A stretch of DNA of 12,165 nt. Source: JBEIDK01 sp040383485. Its GTDB lineage: Bacteria; Bacteroidota; Bacteroidia; UBA4408. Position numbers and translations under genes: made by a program. Each line of letters begins with the position of its first letter. The first letter of the stretch is position 1. The notes under the pieces are model-generated. The model was given only the letters and a program-made list of their open reading frames with translations, was not told the origin of the DNA and made no database searches. Shown piece after piece: positions 1-7,272 of this stretch. The stretch lies in NCBI GenBank assembly GCA_040383485.1, contig JBEIDK010000099.1, forward strand, positions 1-12,165. The letters run 5' to 3'.

Positions 1-330
1 GCTTCTTTACGGGCTTTTTCATCAGCTTCAGCTTTTTCTTTTGCTTCTTTTTCTAATCTTGCTTTCTCTGCTGCATCTGCTTTGGCTTTCTCTGCTGCAT
101 CTGCTTTTGCTTTTGCTTCTGCCTCCTTTTTAGCTTTTTCATCAGCTTCAGCTTTTTCTTTTGCTTCTTTTTCTAATCTTGCTTTCTCTGCTGCATCTGC
201 TTTGGCTTTCTCTGCAGCATCTGCTTTTGCTTTGGCTTCTGCCTCCTTTCTAGCTTTTTCATCAGCTTCAGCTTTTTCCTTAGCTTCTTTTTCTAATCTT
301 GCTTTCTCTGCAGCATCTGCTTTTGCTTTT
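1..330 (-). repeat. 120-bp in-frame tandem repeat, about 2.75 copies, with nested 24-bp repeat
   Basis: The blocks at 1-120, 121-240 and 241 to about 330 align with a 120-bp period (40 codons). By eye the first two differ at only 8 of 120 positions and are identical from 13-95 versus 133-215. Inside the first two blocks a 24-bp unit (coding for AEKAKADA-type octapeptides) is duplicated, for example 61-84 and 85-108. The third block has only one copy and then degenerates. The period is a multiple of three, so gain or loss of a unit keeps the frame. The array may continue left of the window. Confidence 0.92.
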
Positions 331-1088
331 GCTATTGCATCATCCTTTGCCTTAGCATCGGCCTCCGCTTTTGCTTTTGCTTCCGCTTCAGCTCGCGCCT
401 TAGCATCTTTTTCTGCCTGAAGTTTTGCTTCTGCTTCAGCTTTTTTCTTAGCTTCTTCGTCGGCTTTCGCTTTTTTTTCAGCATCTATTTTGGCTGCGGC
501 ATCAAGTTTTGCTTGTTTCGCGGCTTCAGCCTCTGCTTTTTTTGCATTATCTGCAGCTTCCAACTTCTTTTGTTCCAATTCTTGTTGAAGAATCTCTAAT
601 TTCTTCATTACAGTTTTAGCATACTTAGAGTCGTCATTAAAATCGTTCTTTTCATTATCAAAATATACTTTACCAATTGGTGCATTTAATACTGAGACAT
701 CTAAATCCTTAATTTCTCTAAAAATTTCAATGGCAATAGGATAAAAATAATTTACAGCTCTTAAAGAATCATATTTAACGTCTGCAGTGGAAATTCCTAT
801 TAATTTACTTACATAACCAGGCTTTGAAACACGAAGCATATAATCAAACCCAGCATCTAGAGAAAATCTAAATGTTCCATTTGAAGGAGTAACAAGTTTT
901 TTAATCTCATTACCATTTAATAAAACTTGAACCTCTGCCCCTGCTAACTTGCCATCGTTTTCATAAACTTTACCATCAATGTCTAAGTTTTTCCCTTTCT
1001 TTTGTGCCTGAACTATGGAATTTGAGGAAAAAATAATAATAAAAGCAAGGGTTACTTTTAAAAGTAAATACTTGATATTTGTAGGCAT
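1..1088 (-). CDS. Secreted protein with CarboxypepD_reg-like domain and long Ala/Lys/Glu coiled coil (partial, 3' end outside window)
   Basis: An open frame runs from an ATG at 1088 to the window edge (362 codons, no stop), so the C-terminus is missing. Residues 1-29 form a signal peptide ending in VQAQ. Residues about 36-105 resemble a carboxypeptidase-regulatory-like beta-sandwich (LDIDGKVYENDGKLAGAEVQ, then GTFRF and YMLRVSKPGY), a fold common in Bacteroidota envelope proteins. A short linker containing the segment GKVYFDNEKNDFNDD follows. From about residue 158 onward the chain is almost entirely Ala, Lys, Glu, Asp and Arg: a long coiled coil or single charged helix, TolA-like in composition, built from 40-residue repeats. 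An AGGAGAA Shine-Dalgarno-like sequence (1091-1097) lies just before the ATG and supports this start. The gene follows the DUF2723 gene after 163 bp. I infer a periplasm- or envelope-spanning role. Similar coils occur in many unrelated proteins, so composition alone does not assign a family. Confidence 0.85.
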   Translation of the reverse strand, partial: MPTNIKYLLLKVTLAFIIIFSSNSIVQAQKKGKNLDIDGKVYENDGKLAGAEVQVLLNGNEIKKLVTPSNGTFRFSLDAGFDYMLRVSKPGYVSKLIGISTADVKYDSLRAVNYFYPIAIEIFREIKDLDVSVLNAPIGKVYFDNEKNDFNDDSKYAKTVMKKLEILQQELEQKKLEAADNAKKAEAEAAKQAKLDAAAKIDAEKKAKADEEAKKKAEAEAKLQAEKDAKARAEAEAKAKAEADAKAKDDAIAKAKADAAEKARLEKEAKEKAEADEKARKEAEAKAKADAAEKAKADAAEKARLEKEAKEKAEADEKAKKEAEAKAKADAAEKAKADAAEKARLEKEAKEKAEADEKARKE

Positions 1089-1090
1089 AG

Positions 1091-1097
1091 TTCTCCT
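1091..1097 (-). promoter_or_regulatory. Strong Shine-Dalgarno-like sequence for the coiled-coil protein
   Basis: The minus strand reads AGGAGAA ending 2 bases before the ATG at 1088, with the AGGAG core at normal spacing. Bacteroidota genes usually lack such a sequence, and most other starts in this window have none this good. It fixes the start of this gene. Confidence 0.6.
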
Positions 1098-1126
1098 GCT
1101 TTCTGTTAGAATTGAAAATAAGTAGG

Positions 1127-1134
1127 CAAATATG
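1127..1134 (-). promoter_or_regulatory. Possible -7 element for the coiled-coil gene (weak)
   Basis: The minus strand reads CATATTTG, a 7 of 8 match to the Bacteroidota -7 consensus TAnnTTTG, about 39 bases upstream of the ATG. No convincing -33 TTTG is found at the expected distance, so this is only a candidate. The rest of the 1089-1251 gap is AT-rich with no clear gene or terminator. Confidence 0.3.
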
Positions 1135-1251
1135 AACAAAATGTTGTTAATTAAAAAATGTATTTACTATAAATTATCGCTATGACTTCAATTTGTTTTT
1201 TTGTTGATTTTTTATCAATTTTCTTGAATTTCTTTTATTTATTTTTTTAGG

Positions 1252-3165
1252 TTAATTATTTTGAAATAGGAATTTAATGTTTTTCTTCATTTTCAACCTT
1301 ACTTCTAAAACTTGATTAAATGATAAATCTATTTTGGCAACTGCAGCACTATCTTTATAAGCGGAATAATACTTATTACTGAAATCTAACATGGTTAGTA
1401 TATCAATAACCTTATCGGCAGCAGCAGGTTCATTAACAATAAGCTGTGAATTTAAGAAATTCAGTTCCTTTAACTCTTGGAAACCTTGACCAATGTTTGA
1501 CTTTTGTGCACTAACAAAACATCCGGAAACAAAGGCATCAGGTCTTATTATATTATACTTAGTTAAGAAGACGAATGTTTTTGGATCATAAAACACAGGT
1601 CTCCCTTGTTTTTTTGCTAATGCAATAATAGTTGAAATGCAATGATTATATGATGCTAATAGAGAATCACTATCTAAGTTGCACCCGGTGTTATAAATAT
1701 CTTGCGGATGCTTTTCGCCTAAATCATTAACAAATTTCAGATATGGAATTTTTATTTGCGAATAAAAATTTGGGTACATTAGTGGGAAATTTTTGTAGTT
1801 GCAAAATTTAACATCATAATTCATCATAATTATATCTGGTCTAAAATTTTCAATAAGTTGGAAGTAATAAAATTGTGATACCAATGTCCAGTCACTTACA
1901 ATAATTATAGCATTTTTAGGGACTGAATAATCTAAAACACGCATCAAGTCTTTACTAACATTAAATTTTGAATCATAAACTTTCGGATAATTAAAAATAA
2001 ATTGAAGTGCTAATAAGATTGGAATTATCCACAAAGTCATTTCCTTTATTTTATAAAGCCATAATATTCCGAATGGAATTAATATTGATAAAACTAAAAA
2101 TGGGAAAATCATATATGCGTCCGTGTCAGCATATTGGTCAATCCTCAACTGATATATTAAAACAATAAAGAAGTAAGAAATAGTAACAAATAAAATTTTG
2201 TATAAATTATTTTTAACAATATAGATTATGCCAAAAATTAATAGAGGAATAAAAAATGCGAATTGATTTGTAAATAATCTAAAAAAGTAAGGGAATCTTT
2301 TTATTGCGAGTCCTTTTATCTCCTTTTGTGTTTGATTTATCCATGAACCGCCAGTTAAATGATACCATAATCTAGAAAGATTATCAGGATTTCCGAATTT
2401 AAAAGGAATATCAGTTGAAGCTCGAAAAAATAGCCAGATATAAAATAATGATGTTAGAAGAAAGGTTGAAATTGTAAAAATTAAAAATGATTTCGAAAGA
2501 ACAATTCCAAGATAATTTTTACTAGGTTTTTTGTTTGCTTTTATAATCTTATCGTTATTAAATAAAATAAAATTGGAATGCATAAAAAGAGGAACAAAAG
2601 GCAGAAACAAAATCATAGTTAGGTGGTGATTCCCTAAACCTATTGCGATAAAAAAAGAGGCAATTAATAAATAAGTTATCTGAGTAGTTTCATTATATTT
2701 TAATAAATAATAAATCAGACCTGCAAAACTCAGCATTTGAAAACTATAGACTTCAATCATAGTGCTCCAATGCCAAATGGTAACACCAGAACAAATTATT
2801 AAAGTTGATAATGCCGAAATAAATAAAGGAACTTTGGCACTTAAATTTGAGTTTTCATTTTTTACGAGCAGAAAAAAAGAATTAAAGAAATAAACACATG
2901 CCAGAGCAGCATAAAAATTAGATATTAGAATTAATGATAAAATATGGTTATTAATTATTGGTTGAATTAAGTTGTTTAGTACCCAAGTAAATAATATATA
3001 TGATGGAAAACCAGGGGCATGTGCTATGGATGCTAAATTAGTTACAATTGCAAATTCTGCTCCATCAGCAAAGCCCAATGAATCCAAATTTGCAGAGTAA
3101 AAGACAAAAAAAGTAGTAAAAAAAAGGGCTACGCTAATTATTGCTGATAAAGTTTTATGATTCAT
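1252..3165 (-). CDS. DUF2723 family membrane protein, probable glycosyltransferase
   Basis: The 637-residue protein has an N-terminal membrane half (roughly residues 5-390, about ten or more hydrophobic helices) and a soluble C-terminal domain. Family hallmarks are visible: ADGAEF (33-38) in place of the usual GDSGEF, IAHAPGFPSY (47-56) matching the HPPGYPLY loop, IEVYSF (137-142), GLGNHHLT (176-183), and VPKNAIIIVSDWT (415-427) with FRPDIIMMN (441-449), which opens the soluble domain. DUF2723 proteins are related to polytopic GT-C glycosyltransferases and to human TMEM260, a protein O-mannosyltransferase. Bacterial substrates are mostly unproven, so O-glycosylation of exported proteins is an inference. 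The acidic D34 and E37 in the first periplasmic loop fit the usual catalytic position of GT-C enzymes. The gene is divergent from the T9SS operon and has an ATG start shortly downstream of a shared palindromic promoter region. Confidence 0.85.
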   Translation of the reverse strand: MNHKTLSAIISVALFFTTFFVFYSANLDSLGFADGAEFAIVTNLASIAHAPGFPSYILFTWVLNNLIQPIINNHILSLILISNFYAALACVYFFNSFFLLVKNENSNLSAKVPLFISALSTLIICSGVTIWHWSTMIEVYSFQMLSFAGLIYYLLKYNETTQITYLLIASFFIAIGLGNHHLTMILFLPFVPLFMHSNFILFNNDKIIKANKKPSKNYLGIVLSKSFLIFTISTFLLTSLFYIWLFFRASTDIPFKFGNPDNLSRLWYHLTGGSWINQTQKEIKGLAIKRFPYFFRLFTNQFAFFIPLLIFGIIYIVKNNLYKILFVTISYFFIVLIYQLRIDQYADTDAYMIFPFLVLSILIPFGILWLYKIKEMTLWIIPILLALQFIFNYPKVYDSKFNVSKDLMRVLDYSVPKNAIIIVSDWTLVSQFYYFQLIENFRPDIIMMNYDVKFCNYKNFPLMYPNFYSQIKIPYLKFVNDLGEKHPQDIYNTGCNLDSDSLLASYNHCISTIIALAKKQGRPVFYDPKTFVFLTKYNIIRPDAFVSGCFVSAQKSNIGQGFQELKELNFLNSQLIVNEPAAADKVIDILTMLDFSNKYYSAYKDSAAVAKIDLSFNQVLEVRLKMKKNIKFLFQNN

Positions 3166-3199
3166 TTTCTTTATAAATGATAATTAATTATGATTTTAT

Positions 3200-3207
3200 T
3201 AAGTTTG
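3200..3207 (+). promoter_or_regulatory. Bacteroidota-type -7 element for the T9SS cargo operon
   Basis: TAAGTTTG is an exact match to TAnnTTTG and ends 19 bases before the ATG at 3227, giving a short leader of roughly 13-15 bases. There is no TTTG at the -33 position (near 3177), so the promoter may be weak or need an activator. It overlaps the palindrome at 3203-3214. Confidence 0.5.
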
Positions 3208-3214
3208 TACAAAC
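3203..3214. promoter_or_regulatory. Perfect 12-bp palindrome in the divergent promoter, possible operator
   Basis: GTTTGTACAAAC is fully symmetric and lies in the 61-bp gap between the divergent DUF2723 and T9SS-cargo genes. It supplies the TTTG half of a -7 element on each strand: exact TAAGTTTG on plus (3200-3207) and AATGTTTG, 7 of 8, on minus (3210-3217). This could be simply two overlapping promoters or a dimeric-regulator site that would control both directions at once. Confidence 0.4.
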
Positions 3215-3226
3215 ATTATAAAAAAA

Positions 3227-4204
3227 ATGAAAAATACTTTAGTTTTAATTTCTCTTTTAAGTTTCAATAATTTGTTTTCACAACAAGTATTAAATCAGTC
3301 ATTAGTGCCAGCACCAGGAGATGTTTATTTATATCATTTGGCTGATACTGCAAATGCATGGTCAAACATTAATGGTTTAACAAATTGGGATTTTAATTAT
3401 TTGAATATTGATGACACTTTAAGATTTGTTTATTATTCAGGTTTAACAGGAACGCCATACGACACAGCTTATACTACTAGTAATTTAGTATCTACTTCAG
3501 ACTCAATTAGGTATAATTATTTTGTTGTTGATAGCACAAAATTCGAAACTATCGGTACAGCAGCTGATTCATCAGTAACACATTTCACCAATCCAGTAAG
3601 GAATTTCAATTTGCCATTTCTAGTTGGTAATAATTTTAACGATGTTTTTTCATCATCACAATATATGTCGGGCATAGCTCCTACAATTGTGAGTGGAAAC
3701 AATAATACATTTTGTAATATTATAGGCAACTTAAATTTAGGCAATATTACCTACAGCAATGTGTATTTAGTGCGCTCTATACAAACTATTATTTATAATT
3801 ACTATAACGGACTTTATACTACAATACAGTATGTAAATAGATATTCTTGGCATGATGGGATTACTAAATTCGCTTTGCTAGAGTACGAGAATGTAAAAAC
3901 AGATAATAGTTGGGAGGTAGGAATTGTAAATAAGTCTGCAACTATAAAGGTTAGAGAAGGGTTGCTAACTGGAAAAAAAAGACATCAAAAATCGAAAGCA
4001 GAAATCTTGAGACTTACTGATAAAATTATAGTAAAAAATGATGAGCAGGTAAAGAAACTCGAATTATTTAATTTGGAAGGGAAATTAGTAAAAGCAATTT
4101 TTAATTCTTCTGAAATATATACTTTAGATTTAACTCAATCTTTTTATGTTTTAAAAATTACAACAGAAAATAATATTCAAAATATTAAAATAGTTCTAAA
4201 TTAA
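3227..4204 (+). CDS. Secreted protein with T9SS type A C-terminal sorting domain
   Basis: The 325-residue protein starts with a signal peptide (about 1-18, cleaved near NLFSQ/Q). The central region (20-240) is rich in Asn, Thr, Ser and Tyr and looks all-beta; I recognise no enzymatic family. A basic linker (about 241-258, with GKKRHQKSK) leads to a C-terminal domain of about 65 residues with the pattern of T9SS type A signals: IIVKNDEQVKKLELFNLEGK, then LVKAIF, and a final strand SFYVLKITTENNIQNIKI. Such domains direct export through the type IX system and, after cleavage, release or anchoring at the cell surface. The usual PNP opening and GxY turn are missing. It is the first gene of a three-gene operon; the next gene follows after one base. 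I infer a surface-exposed or secreted product of unknown activity. Confidence 0.75.
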   Translation: MKNTLVLISLLSFNNLFSQQVLNQSLVPAPGDVYLYHLADTANAWSNINGLTNWDFNYLNIDDTLRFVYYSGLTGTPYDTAYTTSNLVSTSDSIRYNYFVVDSTKFETIGTAADSSVTHFTNPVRNFNLPFLVGNNFNDVFSSSQYMSGIAPTIVSGNNNTFCNIIGNLNLGNITYSNVYLVRSIQTIIYNYYNGLYTTIQYVNRYSWHDGITKFALLEYENVKTDNSWEVGIVNKSATIKVREGLLTGKKRHQKSKAEILRLTDKIIVKNDEQVKKLELFNLEGKLVKAIFNSSEIYTLDLTQSFYVLKITTENNIQNIKIVLN

Positions 4205-4205
4205 A

Positions 4206-5345
4206 TTGAAATTTAACCATTTAATAGACAAGGAAGTTAGAGGATTATTAAAAGTCAATAGTATAATTAGTTTGGTTATGCTATTACTGCTTGCTAAACT
4301 GTTTTCTCATTCAAGCACATTTCCAATGTGTCCTTTTTTTAGTGTTATCCCAATAGTTCCAAAATCATTTAGCATTGTACTATATCTTATATTAGTTATA
4401 GCTTGTTCAATGTCAATATTCATTTCTAATAAGTTTATTACCCTGAGTATTGTGTTGATTCTTTTTGTTTTAGGCTTGATAGATGCAAATAATATTCATC
4501 CATTTATGTTATGTTATTGGACAATATTTATTATCATTCTGCTCTATCAATTTAGTTATATTGATAATAATTTAACTTTAAATTTAATAAGGTGGCTAAT
4601 CATCGGAATTTATTTTGCAAGCTCAATTCAAAAGATGAACCCTTATTTTTCGGAAGGAACATACGAATGGCTTGTTGCCCCATTTCAAAAAATATTTTCA
4701 AAAAATATATTTTTATTCTTAAAAAATTGTGATGAATTCATTCCTGTATGGGAACTTCTGATAACTGTTTTTCTTGTATTCAAAAAAACAAGAAAACTTG
4801 GAACTTATATGGCAATATTAATGCATCTATTAATAGTATTCATATTAAGTCCGATAATTAGGCCTAATTTTTATTCGGTACATCCTTTTAATATTTCATT
4901 GATAATTTTAGATATATTATTATTTAAGGATTACAAAGGGAACATATTTAAAGACACTTTTCAGACAACGAAAAAACTATTGGTTTATATTGTTTTAATA
5001 TTTTCGATGTTAATGCCCTTAGCCCATACTCTTGGTTACGGACATGATTACCTTACCTATGATTTATATTCGGGAAGGTATAAATATTCATACTTTATTT
5101 TTAATCAAAACTTTAAAAAAAACTTGCCTCAAAATATTATAAAACACACTTTTTATACAGGTTATAAAGATTATTATATGTTTTATTTAGACGGATGGCT
5201 TTATTACGAAACATTTGGGAGTTTGTATCGTGAAAATTTTGTATTACAATACTATAAAAATTATATGAAAAAATATTCAGATGAAAATACAAAATGCATC
5301 TTCATAATTCAGCGAAAAGGAACACATGAATACTATCCTCTATAA
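4206..5345 (+). CDS. Polytopic membrane protein of unknown function (HTTM/DoxX-like features)
   Basis: The 379-residue protein has about eight hydrophobic segments (near residues 17-33, 53-73, 78-93, 101-118, 126-140, 179-192, 199-217, 228-240 and 256-273) and a Tyr-rich soluble tail (about 280-379). The segment IGIYFASSIQKMNPYF (133-148), followed by a conserved-looking PVWELL (180-185) and an LMH near 205-207, recalls HTTM and DoxX-like membrane families. The resemblance is weak and I do not assign a function. The start is TTG at 4206, one base after the preceding stop, which suggests translational coupling; an ATG at 4278 would give 355 residues and still keep the first hydrophobic segment. 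The downstream gene overlaps its end by 20 bases. The operon context suggests an envelope role linked to the T9SS cargo and the PorE-like protein. Confidence 0.7.
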   Translation: MKFNHLIDKEVRGLLKVNSIISLVMLLLLAKLFSHSSTFPMCPFFSVIPIVPKSFSIVLYLILVIACSMSIFISNKFITLSIVLILFVLGLIDANNIHPFMLCYWTIFIIILLYQFSYIDNNLTLNLIRWLIIGIYFASSIQKMNPYFSEGTYEWLVAPFQKIFSKNIFLFLKNCDEFIPVWELLITVFLVFKKTRKLGTYMAILMHLLIVFILSPIIRPNFYSVHPFNISLIILDILLFKDYKGNIFKDTFQTTKKLLVYIVLIFSMLMPLAHTLGYGHDYLTYDLYSGRYKYSYFIFNQNFKKNLPQNIIKHTFYTGYKDYYMFYLDGWLYYETFGSLYRENFVLQYYKNYMKKYSDENTKCIFIIQRKGTHEYYPL

Positions 5346-7272
5346 TTCATGTTTTAAGAAATTAATGCATTCTAAGCAAATATTTTTCATTATATTTTTT
5401 TTTGTAAATATATTTTTAGCGGAGGCACAAAAAACATCAAAGTTATTGCTTAGTGCTGAGGAGTGTATGCTTAAGGAAGATTATTTAAATGCAAATAATT
5501 ATTGGAAACTATTAGTTGCAAGGGATAGTTTAAATATTAAATATTTACATAATTATGCCTACACATCCTATAAAATTTATGATTTATATAATGCTGAAAG
5601 ATATTTTAAAATTACAATATTAAATGATTCAAAAAAGCAATTTAAAGATGATGCCTACTATTTGGCGCAAACTTTAAAGATGCTTAGTAAATACATAGAA
5701 GCTAAAAAGGAATTTGAAAAATATTACAGAAAAAATAGAAAAAATAACAACTTGTTTTCAGCACAATGTTTAAATGAAATTGAGGGATGTAATATTGCAT
5801 TGCAAAATAAAGGTGTTAAAATAAAAGTTCAATTACTTGATACAACGATTAACACAATTTTAGCAGAAAATGCTGGATTCTTATATGGAAATACACTTTA
5901 CTTTTCTACAAAATCAGATTCTAATCACTATTCTATTTTCAAAAGTGAACGATTAAATAATTCATTTTTAAGTAAACAATCTGTTGAAGAAATAAATTCT
6001 AATAAATCAAATACTAGCAATTTATTCATTGACGATACAACAGCTTATTTTACAATATTTAATGATTCAGGAAATGCTAAATCTTACAATTTATTTGAGG
6101 CAAAATATAAAAATGGAATTTTTTTAAACATTAAAATGTTAGATGAAAAAATAAATAGAATTGGAACTGTAAATACGCAAGCTCATGTAGCTTATTTAGG
6201 AAATGCGAAATACTTAATTTTTGTTTCAAACAGAAGTGAAACTTTGGGTGGAATGGATATATTTATATCTAAAATAAATTTAAATGGAAGTTTCGAAACT
6301 CCAATTAATATTGGTAAAAATATAAATAGCATAGGTGATGAGATAACACCATTTTTCTGCAATCATTGTCAAACTTTATTTTTCAGTAGTAATTATTTTC
6401 CTGGGTTTGGAGGCTTCGATATTTTTAAATCAAGCTATTATAATGGTGAATTTAGTATGCCTGAAAATTTAGGCAAACCTTTTAATAGTAGCTTAAACGA
6501 TATTTATTTTTCATATTATCATGATAAGGAAATTGCCTTTCTATCATCAAATAGGAAAGGTTCCAGATTTAATAGAAACGAGTATTGTTGCAATGATATT
6601 TATAGAATAAATTTTAATGACTCATCGAAACAAATTATAGATGTTAAGGATACAATTATTAATAATAAAATTGATTCATTTTCAATAAAAATAAATAGTA
6701 TAAAAAAATATTTGCCAATGCAATTGTATTTCGATAATGACGAACCTGACAATAAGACCAATGCCATTACTACTGAAAAAACATATTCAGAAACAGTAGA
6801 AAAATATATTGCTAACGAAAAAAACTACTTAAAATACTATTTAAAGGGTGCCAATAAAAAAGGAATTGAAGATTCACAGTTACAGTTAAATCAATTTTTT
6901 GAAGACAGTATAAAGAATACGCTTACAAAATTAATGACTTGTAGTGATATAATTCTTGACCTTTTAAATTCTGGAAAAATAATTAAGATTATAATCAAAG
7001 GTTATTGCAGCCCTTTGGCTTCAACCGAATACAATAAAAATTTAGCAAAACGCAGAATTAATAGTCTAGTTAATGAACTTAAAAAAAATAAACAAGAAGC
7101 ATTTGTAAAATATATAGAATGTAAGAAACTAATCATTGAAGAAGTTGAAATAGGAGAATTAGCGGCATCAGAATTTACAAGTGACAACCCGAATGATATT
7201 AAAAACTCTGTGTATTCGTTAAAAGCAGCTTTAGAGCGTAAAATTTCAATTCTTGAAGTAATAGTCAATTAA
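5326..7272 (+). CDS. PorE-like envelope protein: TPR, PD40 beta-propeller and divergent OmpA C-terminal domain
   Basis: The 648-residue protein has a signal peptide (hydrophobic core about 19-32, ending AEAQ). TPR-like helices follow (about 38-160), then PD40-type propeller blades (about 180-430) with the repeated pattern LYFSTKSDS, LIFVSNRSETLGGMDIF, LFFSSNYFPGFGGFDIF and IAFLSSNRKGS. The last part (about 460-648) is an OmpA-like domain: LPMQLYFDNDEPD (463-475), a 70-residue insertion, then GYCSPLASTEYNKNLAKRR (559-577). The architecture resembles PorE of the T9SS, which ties the outer-membrane machinery to peptidoglycan, but the carboxypeptidase-like domain of PorE is not evident and Bacteroidota have many paralogues. 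An AAAGGA precedes the ATG at 5326, which overlaps the previous gene by 20 bases. An ATG at 5365 would give a shorter, more typical signal peptide and is a serious alternative. The stop overlaps the end of lptC. Confidence 0.8.
   Translation: MNTILYNSCFKKLMHSKQIFFIIFFFVNIFLAEAQKTSKLLLSAEECMLKEDYLNANNYWKLLVARDSLNIKYLHNYAYTSYKIYDLYNAERYFKITILNDSKKQFKDDAYYLAQTLKMLSKYIEAKKEFEKYYRKNRKNNNLFSAQCLNEIEGCNIALQNKGVKIKVQLLDTTINTILAENAGFLYGNTLYFSTKSDSNHYSIFKSERLNNSFLSKQSVEEINSNKSNTSNLFIDDTTAYFTIFNDSGNAKSYNLFEAKYKNGIFLNIKMLDEKINRIGTVNTQAHVAYLGNAKYLIFVSNRSETLGGMDIFISKINLNGSFETPINIGKNINSIGDEITPFFCNHCQTLFFSSNYFPGFGGFDIFKSSYYNGEFSMPENLGKPFNSSLNDIYFSYYHDKEIAFLSSNRKGSRFNRNEYCCNDIYRINFNDSSKQIIDVKDTIINNKIDSFSIKINSIKKYLPMQLYFDNDEPDNKTNAITTEKTYSETVEKYIANEKNYLKYYLKGANKKGIEDSQLQLNQFFEDSIKNTLTKLMTCSDIILDLLNSGKIIKIIIKGYCSPLASTEYNKNLAKRRINSLVNELKKNKQEAFVKYIECKKLIIEEVEIGELAASEFTSDNPNDIKNSVYSLKAALERKISILEVIVN

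Noticed and set aside
1..330. CRISPR-like array
   Set aside because: The repeats are contiguous, in frame and coding, with no unique spacers and no cas genes nearby.
82..420. Plus-strand frame of 112 residues rich in Ala, Phe and Ser
   Set aside because: It is the antisense shadow of the Ala/Lys/Glu tandem repeats; the minus-strand frame has the signal peptide, folded domain and ribosome binding site.
1204..1218. TTGAT-T5-ATCAA hairpin downstream of the DUF2723 gene as a terminator
   Set aside because: The stem is only 5 bp and AT-rich, and on the transcribed (minus) strand it is followed by A-rich rather than U-rich sequence.
3517..3744. Minus-strand 75-residue frame inside the T9SS cargo gene
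   Set aside because: It is antisense to a well-supported secreted protein gene and shows no signal or recognisable motif.
7002..7268. Minus-strand 88-residue frame inside the OmpA-like domain
   Set aside because: It is a shadow of the PorE-like gene, whose motifs are clear in the plus frame.
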